Shown piece after piece: positions 1-6,626 of a stretch of 8,180 bases of DNA (positions within the stretch are counted from its first letter, which is position 1; each line of letters starts with the position of its first letter). A model generated the notes under the pieces. That model was not told the origin of the DNA and ran no database searches. It saw only the letters and a program-made list of their open reading frames with translations. This DNA is from MFAQ01 sp964592455 (lineage in GTDB: Bacteria > Patescibacteriota > Microgenomatia > UBA1400 > MFAQ01), in assembly GCA_964592455.1 (NCBI GenBank), contig CAZQDQ010000040.1, positions 1 through 8,180 on the forward strand, given 5' to 3'. The position numbers and the translations under genes are program-made.

Positions 1-57
1 TATTCCTAATGCTGTTTTATTTGTTAGAAAATAGATTTTTTGGTGTAGAATCTGGGG

Positions 58-543
58 GTGAAAGAAAAAGAAAAAAATACCTTTAGTGAATTAAAGATTG
101 AAGAACTGTTAATGGACAATGGAGTTAGTTGTGAAGTATTTTTGCCTGACAACCCCAGAGACAGAATTCTTTATGCCAACGAATATTGTGAGTTTAAACC
201 TGTTGGTTATGCTAAGTTTGATTTTGGCTGGATGCCGCTTGCTTATAAGGTGGTAACAGATAACTTAAAATCACTTGGACTAAGGAAGAATCCCAACCCA
301 CTTTTTTTTCCTATTGGAGAATGGGTATATGAAGAAAATTTGCTGCAACACGGTAATGAGGATTACGGTGGTATTTGGTCAGCATACAGACTGGGAAATG
401 CTAACACTCTAGCGAAGTACTGCTTTGATGAGAGAAATATAAAGACAAGGATTTTTTTGACGGCTGTTTATAATCCAGTTGCCTTTGTTGGTAACTACAG
501 AATTAAATCTGAAGGGGTAATGTTAATGAAAGAGGTATTTTAG
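58..543 (+). CDS. Hypothetical protein, 161 aa, unknown function
   Basis: I do not recognise this protein and assign no function. It appears soluble: no signal peptide or membrane segment is visible. The N-terminus is Lys/Glu-rich, followed by a mixed, aromatic-rich body (FDFGWMPLAY at about residues 55-64, GEWVYEE at about 87-93, YGGIWSAYRLGN at about 103-114). It has three cysteines, at about residues 25, 44 and 122. The frame opens with GTG at 58, soon after an in-frame stop at 46-48. The GGGG before it is too close to be a normal ribosome site. An in-frame ATG at 112 (residue 19) follows a purine-rich GAAGAA and is a credible alternative start, giving 143 aa. Its stop codon overlaps the end of the convergent nfo gene by 4 bases. 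Codon use resembles the neighbours, which supports a real gene. Any partner gene lies outside the window. Confidence 0.7.
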   Translation: MKEKEKNTFSELKIEELLMDNGVSCEVFLPDNPRDRILYANEYCEFKPVGYAKFDFGWMPLAYKVVTDNLKSLGLRKNPNPLFFPIGEWVYEENLLQHGNEDYGGIWSAYRLGNANTLAKYCFDERNIKTRIFLTAVYNPVAFVGNYRIKSEGVMLMKEVF

Positions 544-1370
544 AATGATTTGGCAATAGCAATATTGTTGGCGTCTGGGCCTTGTTTTTCTGGGCCGGGA
601 GTTTCGAGAATTAGTGGCAAATGAACAAACTCTTTTTGATTAACAAAGTTTTTTAGTCCTTCTAAACCAATTTTTCCTTTTCCTAGATCAGCGTGATTAT
701 CTCTACCTGACGCCAGATCTGTAGCCGAGTCATTTAAATGAATCAAACAAACATTATCTAGAATTTTTTGATCTGAGAGACTCTGAATTAAATTTCTTGT
801 TTGCTCACTATCTCTTAAGTCAAAACCGCTAGCAAAAAGATGAGCAGTGTCCAAACAAACACCTAATCTGTGGCTATTTACCTCTGATAGCAGGATTCCT
901 AATTCTTCTATGGAGCCAATTTTGCCATTTTGACCGGCGTCGTTTTCTAAGAGGAGCATAGTGTTTTTGGTTTTAGAGATAATTGATTTTATGTTATCCA
1001 CTAACTGTTTTTTGACTGTGTCAAAACCTCTACCCTGATGTGAGCCAATGTGGATTACAACGCCAGAAGAATTGATTTGATCTCCATTTTGAATATCCAT
1101 AATTAAAGAATTGATTGATTTTTGGACAAGATCTTCTTTGTCACTAGCTAAATTGACTAGATACAAAGCGTGTATGAAAACAGGACCGATGTGGTTTTTA
1201 TCTATTTCTTGCTGAAATTTGAGCACCTCGGAAGTGGCAAATAATTTGCGAAGCCAAAGTCTGGGTGAACCTGCAAAAATTTGCAAGCAGTTGCCTCCTA
1301 TTTGGAGAGTATTTTCGATGGAGTTTACTAAACTACCAGCAATAGAAACATGCCCTCCAACATATCTCAT
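540..1370 (-). CDS. nfo: Endonuclease IV (AP endonuclease, family 2)
   Basis: Cytoplasmic base-excision-repair enzyme. The family cleaves DNA 5' to abasic sites and removes blocked 3' ends, using a trinuclear zinc centre in a TIM barrel. The length, 276 aa, is close to the E. coli enzyme (285). The N-terminus MRYVGGHVSIAG is the family signature. All nine expected zinc ligands can be placed: H67 (FIHALY), H107 (VIHIGS), E142 (LLEND), D174 and H177 (LDTAHLFASG), H211 (LIHLND), D224 and H226 (RDNHADLGKG) and E256 (LETPG). It should therefore be catalytically competent. The ATG at 1370 overlaps the TGA of the upstream cyclophilin gene as ATGA, so translation is probably coupled. The 3' end overlaps the convergent gene at 58-543 by 4 bases, and no terminator hairpin is visible between them. 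The pairing of a repair enzyme with an exported isomerase is probably operon packing, not shared function. Confidence 0.97.
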   Translation of the reverse strand: MRYVGGHVSIAGSLVNSIENTLQIGGNCLQIFAGSPRLWLRKLFATSEVLKFQQEIDKNHIGPVFIHALYLVNLASDKEDLVQKSINSLIMDIQNGDQINSSGVVIHIGSHQGRGFDTVKKQLVDNIKSIISKTKNTMLLLENDAGQNGKIGSIEELGILLSEVNSHRLGVCLDTAHLFASGFDLRDSEQTRNLIQSLSDQKILDNVCLIHLNDSATDLASGRDNHADLGKGKIGLEGLKNFVNQKEFVHLPLILETPGPEKQGPDANNIAIAKSF

Positions 1371-2086
1371 TTTTCTTTTATTTCTACTGATTTGAGAACA
1401 ACGTCTATGAGTGGTTTGTCTCCTGGCCCGGTTTTAGTTGTAGCAATTTTATCAACCACCTCTTCCCCGTTTATAACTTCGCCAAAAATCGTATGTTTAC
1501 CGTTTAACCAAGGAGTTTCTACGACAGTGATGAAGAATTGAGAACCGTTTGTGGCTGGGCCAGAGTTGGCCATAGCTAAAAGATATGGTCGGTCGAACTT
1601 TAAATTTGGATCGATTTCATCTTTGAACTTGTAACCTGGACCACCAATACCTTTACCAAGGGGGTCTCCCCCTTGAATCATAAAGTCAGCGATAACACGA
1701 TGGAAGATAGTGCCAGCGTAAAGGGATTTGCCAGTGACGGTTTTGCCTGTTGCTGGATCTGTCCATTGTTTAGTACCGTCTGATAGTCCTATGAAGTTTT
1801 TGACTGTTTCTGGGGCACTCTCTGGAAAAAATTTAACGGTAATATCACCAAGACTAGTTTTGAGAATGGCGGTATTGCTTTGGGTTTTTTTGACTTCTAC
1901 TGATGGAGTAGCAGTTGGAGTTTTGGTTTCGTCTTGCATGGTAGGTTTGTTTGTATATTCTATTTGATAACTGTTACTAGTGGAAATATTTTTTTGGGTG
2001 GTTACTGGTGTTTGAGGAGTCAGCTGGGTTTGGCACGCAGAAAACAAGAAGGCCGCAGAAAAAATAACTAGGAACTTTTTTGACAT
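1367..2086 (-). CDS. Cyclophilin-type peptidyl-prolyl isomerase, predicted lipoprotein
   Basis: Catalyses cis-trans isomerisation of Xaa-Pro bonds, here probably outside the cytoplasmic membrane as a folding helper for exported proteins. Residues 1-18 form a lipoprotein signal: SKK, a hydrophobic stretch, then the lipobox FSAC with Cys18 as the lipidated residue. Residues about 19-70 are a Thr/Pro/Gln-rich spacer. The cyclophilin domain spans about 72-237. Its active-site residues match human cyclophilin A: Arg130 in FHRV, Phe135 and Gln138 in DFMIQGGD, the MANSGPATNGSQFF segment (residues 172-185), Trp193 and His198 in WLNGKHTIFGEV. Catalysis should be intact. There is a short insertion (about 107-120) between the LSDG turn and the YAGTIFHR strand, as in many bacterial cyclophilins. 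The start ATG lies only a few bases from a possible -10 element, so the mRNA may be nearly leaderless. The gene is translationally coupled to nfo downstream. Confidence 0.95.
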   Translation of the reverse strand: MSKKFLVIFSAAFLFSACQTQLTPQTPVTTQKNISTSNSYQIEYTNKPTMQDETKTPTATPSVEVKKTQSNTAILKTSLGDITVKFFPESAPETVKNFIGLSDGTKQWTDPATGKTVTGKSLYAGTIFHRVIADFMIQGGDPLGKGIGGPGYKFKDEIDPNLKFDRPYLLAMANSGPATNGSQFFITVVETPWLNGKHTIFGEVINGEEVVDKIATTKTGPGDKPLIDVVLKSVEIKEK

Positions 2087-2095
2087 AAGTGTATT

Positions 2096-2102
2096 TATGA
2101 TA
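2096..2102. promoter_or_regulatory. Possible symmetric divergent -10 element
   Basis: The 26-base gap between the divergent cyclophilin gene and the small membrane-protein gene contains TATGAT on the + strand (2096-2101). On the - strand the same bases read TATCAT (2102-2097), preceded by TGT as an extended -10. Each differs from TATAAT at one position. Predicted transcript starts lie about 5 bases before each start codon, implying very short leaders. No good -35 is present at proper spacing in either direction. This is inferred from sequence alone and is weak. Confidence 0.25.
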
Positions 2103-2112
2103 ACATGGTGCT

Positions 2113-2397
2113 ATGCAGATGCCAGTAGCTGTAGGGGTTTTGGTTGCTATTATTTTTATGATTACTTTTTCTGAGTGGTTTTACCACACCTTTATTAGCT
2201 GGCGGGAGGTTATTATTGACGACAGACTATATAAGTACAGAGTTTTTGGGGCAACTTTATTATCGTTATTTGTAATTTCGATAAGTTTTGTAGGAGCTGC
2301 TTATATTAGTAAGTGCTCATCGGCAGAGAGAGAGGGTATTTTTGAGAGATTGAATTGTGACGAATATAGGGATATAAGAGTTAAGGTCGGATTTTGA
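2113..2397 (+). CDS. Small two-helix membrane protein, unknown function
   Basis: A 94-residue protein I do not recognise. Two hydrophobic segments, at about residues 4-20 and 46-65, look like membrane helices. They are separated by a polar loop of about 25 residues (EWFYHTFISWREVIIDDRLYKYR) with charges of both signs. The C-terminal tail is charged (AEREGIFERL, CDEYRDIRVKV) and carries Cys82; Cys68 lies just after the second helix. ATG at 2113 is taken as the start. ATG at 2119 (residue 3) is equally plausible and has a GGTG eight bases upstream. It is the only + strand gene in the middle of the window. Its last 17 bases overlap the end of the convergent DUF4258-like gene. The long, cleanly bounded open frame with membrane-protein composition favours a real gene, but a spurious call cannot be excluded. 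Confidence 0.55.
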   Translation: MQMPVAVGVLVAIIFMITFSEWFYHTFISWREVIIDDRLYKYRVFGATLLSLFVISISFVGAAYISKCSSAEREGIFERLNCDEYRDIRVKVGF

Positions 2398-2707
2398 GTT
2401 TTTTTTCGAGCCATAGGAGAAATTTTTGGATTAGCGTCTCCAAAAAAAATGGTTTCGATGTTGTTAGTTTTTGGTCGTTTTGGTTTGCGTAGTTCCACCA
2501 AGCTGAAGTGATAACCCAATCGCTACCCTGCCGCTTGACAGCAGCGACTATTTTGTAGCCATCAATAATTTTTATATGTTTGTTGGAGTCGGTTGTATTA
2601 CTTTTGATTACCTGGTCGGGAAATCTAACTGTTTTGTCGACTAAGGAAGGGCTTAAACCTCTTTGCTGGATTCTTTCCTTTAAGTGGTTTGTCCAAATTA
2701 TTTGCAT
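2381..2707 (-). CDS. DUF4258-like protein with C-terminal hydrophobic helix
   Basis: A 108-residue basic protein. Residues 1-72 fit the DUF4258 pattern as I know it: an N-terminal helix with HLKERIQQRGLSPSLVD (His8, Arg12, Arg16), a turn near FPDQVIKS, then beta strands HIKIIDGYKIVAAVKR and DWVITSAWW. This family has a small RelE/BrnT-like fold and is often found in toxin-like or mobile contexts, but its activity is not established in general. After residue 72 there is a polar linker, then a strongly hydrophobic amphipathic helix at about 87-104 (FFLETLIQKFLLWLEKKL) that could bind membrane or a partner. The ATG overlaps the stop of the upstream Pro/Thr-rich gene by one base (TAATG), which favours translational reinitiation. 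The 3' end overlaps the convergent small membrane-protein gene by 17 bases. The family assignment is by eye; a toxin role is only a possibility. Confidence 0.7.
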   Translation of the reverse strand: MQIIWTNHLKERIQQRGLSPSLVDKTVRFPDQVIKSNTTDSNKHIKIIDGYKIVAAVKRQGSDWVITSAWWNYANQNDQKLTTSKPFFLETLIQKFLLWLEKKLKIRP

Positions 2708-3222
2708 TAGCCAATGGTGTTGACAGCGTTAGGGTCTTCGGCGAGTGGGTTTGGTTCTGGGGTGGAAGTTGGAGCGGTCGTATTTAGGTCTGTGACTGGA
2801 GCGGCTGGAGTCGTTTGCGTATTTGGTGTTTCTGGAGTGGATACTGGTTGGGTTACTGGATTTGAGGCCGAAATGATGTCTGCTAAACTGTTTCCAGAAG
2901 AAACAGGGGTAACTGGGGTGGCTGGGGATAGAGGGGCGGTTGGAGTGCTAGAAGCTTCTAGTGACGGAGGAGATACTGGTGGTGTAACTTCGGCTGTAGT
3001 GGGAGTAATATCGACTATTGGACTTGGTGTAGGTATTGTTGTGACTGGGACTGTTGGTGGATTGGTGCTGGGGTCGGTTGTTGGCAAAGTGGAGGTATCT
3101 CTGGGGGTAATGTCTACTACTGCTGGCTGAGTAGACCCTGTTTGAACCAAGGGAGAGCTGTCTTGAGGGGCCATTTGATTTGGGTCTAGAGCAATATTGT
3201 TTGTTGTGTTGTTATTATCCAT
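2707..3222 (-). CDS. Disordered acidic Pro/Thr-rich protein, unknown function
   Basis: A 171-residue low-complexity protein dominated by Pro, Thr, Ser, Val and Ala. It contains no Lys, His, Cys, Phe, Tyr or Trp and a single Arg (Arg41), so it is acidic and should be intrinsically disordered. The only hydrophobic, helix-prone stretch is SLADIISASN at 112-121. A short internal echo, VVDITP at 35-40 and IVDITP at 69-74, suggests old duplication. There is no signal peptide or membrane segment, so location is uncertain. The reading direction is supported by its place in the minus-strand run: it starts 12 bases after the protease stop, and its TAA overlaps the next ATG. The opposite strand is also open over much of this stretch (2714-3130), but that frame lies antisense to the gene run. 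Function is unknown; an acidic linker or partner for the basic protein encoded next is conceivable. Confidence 0.7.
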   Translation of the reverse strand: MDNNNTTNNIALDPNQMAPQDSSPLVQTGSTQPAVVDITPRDTSTLPTTDPSTNPPTVPVTTIPTPSPIVDITPTTAEVTPPVSPPSLEASSTPTAPLSPATPVTPVSSGNSLADIISASNPVTQPVSTPETPNTQTTPAAPVTDLNTTAPTSTPEPNPLAEDPNAVNTIG

Positions 3223-3234
3223 AAGTTGTTTATA

Positions 3235-5064
3235 TCACAAACTTGGGGGTGGTGTTTGAGAAACATTGGCTAAATTATTCGTCTGTTTTTTGGCCAGGAT
3301 TACAAATAGAATAATGAGGACAAAGGAAAGAACAAGAATACTAGTTGAGATTTTTATTAGCATTTGCCTAGTGGCGACAGTTAGAAATGGAGTCATATCC
3401 TCTGGTCCATTAATTTTTTCGGTTGCTTCTTGTAGATATCTGTCTACCAATGGATGCTGTGGATAATCTTTTTTGACCGATTGGAACTTGGCTAGGGAAT
3501 ACTTATAATATCCTAAATAATAATTATTTAACCCATCTTGCCAGTCTGAGTAGATCTTTCCAGAATTGAAAGAAATGGTGTTTTTGTCTGCCAAATCTTT
3601 TAGATCTTGAATATCTCTTAAAAAGTTGTAGGATCCTGAGCCGTCTTGGGCCACAACCCCGTAAGTGGCAATACCGACAACATTACCCGAGGAAAGAACG
3701 GCAGGTCCACCACTATTGCCATGATTGATAATGGCGTCGGTTTGAATAAGTTTTTTTTGGTTTCCCCTAGCTAACTTTATTGCACTGACTAAGCCCTTAG
3801 TAAAGGTTGGTTCTATTGAAGTGCTGTCCAAAAGAGATAAATTCCCAGAAGCGGCTTGTGGAAAGCCAATAACCTGAAGTTCGGAGCCAACTACGGCTTC
3901 TTCTATGCTACCAAGTGGCAGAGCAGGGAAGATACCTGTACCAGTTTTTAAGATGGCTACATCTGAGCTGGTAAAACCCTCTTCCTCTTTGACTTCTTCA
4001 TAGTCGCTGGCGATTAGATTGGCCTCGATTACGCTGTCAGCGGTTTTGATACCTGTGTCAGTTATTTCGGCCGCCTGACTTCCTAGTTGGATATAGTACT
4101 TGTTTGAGTCGTTGTTAAACTTTAGAATATTTTTTTGATTTAGGTCAACAACAATTCCTCCAAGTTGATAAAGACTTTCTTTGTTTAACTTGGCTTGAGA
4201 AACAGCATTTGTAGCTTCCTGTTTGGTAACTACTTTACCCGTTTTTTTGCTGAGGTAAATTTGCAAAAAGTCTGAGAGTAATTCATCTAACTTTCCTCCG
4301 CTGAGGGCATAGTAGATAGAAGCTTTTGGTAAATTGCGAACAATGTGGCCGTTGGTAGCAACATAGCCGTTGTCACTGACAAAAAAACCAGTACCCATTG
4401 AAGTTAGACAGAAAGAGTAAGCTTTTTCAGAAAGAGCAAAACTTGGTAGTGAAAAGAATTTTAACTGCGTGCAGTAATGATTGAGAACCGTGACCACAGA
4501 AGGGCGAACCAGGGTTGCAAGTTTGGCCCAATTATCTGGAGTGCTTACTCCTAGTACTTTTTGATTGCGAAGCAAAATTATTTTGTCGATTAAAGGTTTA
4601 ACTAAGTCTGAGGAGTTTTTGAGATTGCCAACCTCCAAAAAAAGAATATTGCCATCTTGCCAAAGATTGACCTTCTTTAGGTCGCCTAGAAGTTGATAAC
4701 TAAACTTGTCAACTGTGATGTTACCAAGTTTTATTTGCTCTAGTTTTTTGGGGCTTTTGAAACTAGGACCAAGTATGGCAGAAAGAGACGCGGTATTTGT
4801 CCCTTGCGGAAGAATCCTAAGCGTATCCCCGTTAATTTTACTAAGGTAAATATCATCTTCCATATCTAACCAGTCTGGACTTAGGGAACTTTTTTCTGCT
4901 TCTGAGACTTTGTACTCTTCTAATGGTTTTTTGCCATTTAAGACGGTAGTACTAGCTCGACTGGAGAGATCTCTTTTATCGTCGATAATTAAAACCAGGA
5001 GACTGATACCGGATAGTAGAAAGACCAGACTAAAAACGGCGATAAGAAGTCGATAGGAGCGCAT
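3235..5064 (-). CDS. Membrane-anchored HtrA/trypsin-like serine protease with two TM helices
   Basis: A 609-residue S1C-type protease predicted to act outside the membrane in protein quality control or processing. Residues 6-28 form an N-terminal membrane anchor. Residues about 60-168 make an extra domain of unknown type. The protease core spans about 185-495. The catalytic triad is visible: His240 (ATNGHIV), Asp368 (SSDVAIL) and Ser451 (HGNSGGPAV), with the oxyanion-loop GNSGG intact. The His-Asp spacing is about 128 residues, against about 30 in E. coli DegP, so roughly 100 residues are inserted (Lys/Gln-rich, about 255-355). Cys198 and Cys219 flank the first strands and could form a disulfide. 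No PDZ domain follows. Instead there is a TPR-like helical stretch (about 505-550), a second membrane helix (about 568-591) and a short basic, then Pro-rich tail. Both ends should lie in the cytoplasm. It sits in the secA gene run, 18 bases after the 77-residue membrane protein. Confidence 0.9.
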   Translation of the reverse strand: MRSYRLLIAVFSLVFLLSGISLLVLIIDDKRDLSSRASTTVLNGKKPLEEYKVSEAEKSSLSPDWLDMEDDIYLSKINGDTLRILPQGTNTASLSAILGPSFKSPKKLEQIKLGNITVDKFSYQLLGDLKKVNLWQDGNILFLEVGNLKNSSDLVKPLIDKIILLRNQKVLGVSTPDNWAKLATLVRPSVVTVLNHYCTQLKFFSLPSFALSEKAYSFCLTSMGTGFFVSDNGYVATNGHIVRNLPKASIYYALSGGKLDELLSDFLQIYLSKKTGKVVTKQEATNAVSQAKLNKESLYQLGGIVVDLNQKNILKFNNDSNKYYIQLGSQAAEITDTGIKTADSVIEANLIASDYEEVKEEEGFTSSDVAILKTGTGIFPALPLGSIEEAVVGSELQVIGFPQAASGNLSLLDSTSIEPTFTKGLVSAIKLARGNQKKLIQTDAIINHGNSGGPAVLSSGNVVGIATYGVVAQDGSGSYNFLRDIQDLKDLADKNTISFNSGKIYSDWQDGLNNYYLGYYKYSLAKFQSVKKDYPQHPLVDRYLQEATEKINGPEDMTPFLTVATRQMLIKISTSILVLSFVLIILFVILAKKQTNNLANVSQTPPPSL

Positions 5065-5082
5065 AGCTTAATATTACAGCAA

Positions 5083-5316
5083 CTAAAAACGGATGACACT
5101 AGAGCTGGAACCTGACTCTGCTTGTGGGGTAACGACTAGAGTCGGTCTGCCTGACTGTTCGAAGGGGTCGGTAGTGGTGATTTTGGGAGTAGGAAAAACA
5201 AAGTATTCTTCTTTGTTTGAATAATTATTTTCACCTTGTGGGGTTTCCCAAATTTTGCCAAGAATAAACCAAAAAATAATACTTGCAATGATGAGTAAAA
5301 TAATCCAGAGTTTCAC
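5083..5316 (-). CDS. Small single-pass membrane protein, unknown function
   Basis: A 77-residue protein I cannot assign. Residues 3-21 (start KLWIILLIIASIIFWFILG) are a strongly hydrophobic N-terminal helix without a lipobox or clear cleavage site, so it is probably an anchor. The remaining 55 residues are polar and rich in Thr, Pro and Ser (FPTPKITTTDP, RPTLVVTP, SGSSSS), look disordered and would face outside. The start is GTG; no in-frame ATG is available. It begins 7 bases after the upstream unknown gene and ends 18 bases before the protease gene, so co-expression with the protease is likely. An accessory role for the protease is possible, but only position supports it. Confidence 0.65.
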   Translation of the reverse strand: MKLWIILLIIASIIFWFILGKIWETPQGENNYSNKEEYFVFPTPKITTTDPFEQSGRPTLVVTPQAESGSSSSVIRF

Positions 5317-5323
5317 TGGTTAA

Positions 5324-6619
5324 TTATAGTGGTTTTGCCAAAACATAGTCTTCGAACCCAGACTCTTTTGCGATGTCAACGTCTGTATCTCCATTTATTT
5401 TTCTGATTATGGCATCTATAAGAATTTGCTCGCTGAAGACAGCTATGATTGTATATTTGTAGCCCAATAGCTTACCAGAGCCATCTTCTATGGTATCTTC
5501 TCTTTTCCAGGCGAAGTTTTCCCTTACCATGACACCTCTATCGAAGAACTGACCCCCTCCCAAGCCAGGACTAGACTCGACCATGCCTGATTTGTAGAAT
5601 CGTAAATAATAAGGTTCGAATTGAAAAGCATCAGTTCCCTGAACTCTAACGAGAATGTAATCGTGAGTTTTATCTATGAAGATTTTTCCTTCACCATCCA
5701 GTATTTCTACTTCCCAGCACCTATCACCATTGCGCCCCTCTAATGCTGACTCCAGCCTAGTCACCAAATCTCTGGACTTTTGTAATTGCTGTGACAACGA
5801 CTCTATACTTAACTCCCAGGGGATTCTGTATTGCAATTTGGTATTTTCATCTGAACAATAATTGTTTGAATCTGGCAAGTGAAAGTTTGGATTATTGAAG
5901 TCAAGTCTACGATATGGGTGATAGTATTTAACTAGTTTTTGAAGATCGTAATTGCTCAAGCTGAGTCTTTGCTCACAGGATAGTCCAACTAGAACTTTTG
6001 CAAGTTGTGGATTGTCACGAATTATTTCAAATATTTTGTTGTACTCTTTGGTGCTTTCTAAAAAAGGCAGACACAGATCTACTGTTTCTAGGTTATTGCG
6101 AGCAGTTCTCATTAGTACATCAAACCCCATCTCATCGGAACCACCATCTTTGTAGTAATCAGACAGTTGTGCTTCTAGACTTGGAATAACCAGCTCTGTA
6201 ATTTTTGCCTTTCTTCTCTTGAAAATTGCGTTTACCCTAAGGCAAATATGTAAACCATATTTTTCAAAACCCTGCATTGTCCTGAGGTAAAGAATCTCTT
6301 CTGTGAGCTGGGACACTCTGTTGCTATCTTTAGTCTCTGTTGCGCGTACGAGTTTTTGAGTAAGATCATTAATTGTCGTCTGAACATTTTCGAAAAAATT
6401 ACCAGTTTCTGAAAAACTATTGCGATACATCTCGAATATATTTCTGTCTTTGATGTCACGTAGCTCTAGGATTTTTTTAATGTCTTCATCTTTTAGACCA
6501 TCCTTTTTGACCAGATTACAAAAATCTTCATCCTGAAACTTGTCGTATACCCATGTTTTTGCGTTCTCTGTTTCTGCTGTTGGACTCGATGCTACTATTG
6601 CTTCGTTTTCTTTAGACAT
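5324..6619 (-). CDS. Hypothetical protein, 431 aa, downstream of secA
   Basis: I do not recognise a family. The start is set at ATG 6619 (MSKENEAIVASS). The frame stays open to a GTG at 6676, but that would overlap the secA end by 50 bases, whereas the ATG leaves a 7-base gap. No signal peptide or membrane helix is visible, so the protein is probably cytoplasmic. Residues about 20-220 are charged and helical, with likely coiled-coil stretches near 75-115 (ENVQTTINDLTQKLVRATE) and 130-155. Residues about 265-295 form another helix (SIESLSQQLQKSRDLVTRLE). The last 130 residues change to a beta-rich domain, with CWEVEILDGEGKIFID, YYLRFYKSG, a Gly-rich turn SSPGLGGGQFFDRG, and YKYTIIAVFSEQ. Six scattered cysteines do not form a metal-binding pattern. 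It ends 7 bases before the 77-residue membrane-protein gene. Placement after secA hints at an envelope or export link, by inference only. Confidence 0.8.
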   Translation of the reverse strand: MSKENEAIVASSPTAETENAKTWVYDKFQDEDFCNLVKKDGLKDEDIKKILELRDIKDRNIFEMYRNSFSETGNFFENVQTTINDLTQKLVRATETKDSNRVSQLTEEILYLRTMQGFEKYGLHICLRVNAIFKRRKAKITELVIPSLEAQLSDYYKDGGSDEMGFDVLMRTARNNLETVDLCLPFLESTKEYNKIFEIIRDNPQLAKVLVGLSCEQRLSLSNYDLQKLVKYYHPYRRLDFNNPNFHLPDSNNYCSDENTKLQYRIPWELSIESLSQQLQKSRDLVTRLESALEGRNGDRCWEVEILDGEGKIFIDKTHDYILVRVQGTDAFQFEPYYLRFYKSGMVESSPGLGGGQFFDRGVMVRENFAWKREDTIEDGSGKLLGYKYTIIAVFSEQILIDAIIRKINGDTDVDIAKESGFEDYVLAKPL

Positions 6620-6626
6620 ACATATT

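Noticed and set aside
2..34. Ten codons ending in TAG (IPNAVLFVRK) as the tail of an upstream + strand gene
   Set aside because: Too short to distinguish from chance; another frame is also open here, to position 86.
570..605. Repeated CTGGGCC around a T-run as a terminator between the convergent genes
   Set aside because: The copies are mainly direct repeats with only a 4-base GGCC pairing, inside the nfo coding region and without a proper stem followed by U-tract.
2080..2085. Perfect TTGACA as a -35 box for the + strand gene at 2113
   Set aside because: It overlaps the cyclophilin start codon, and only 10 bases separate it from the best -10, too short for a normal promoter.
2714..3130. Open + strand frame of 138 codons, Gly/Val/Ser-rich
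   Set aside because: It is the antisense shadow of the Pro/Thr-rich gene. The minus-strand frame fits the gene run, with a 12-base gap upstream and TAATG coupling downstream.
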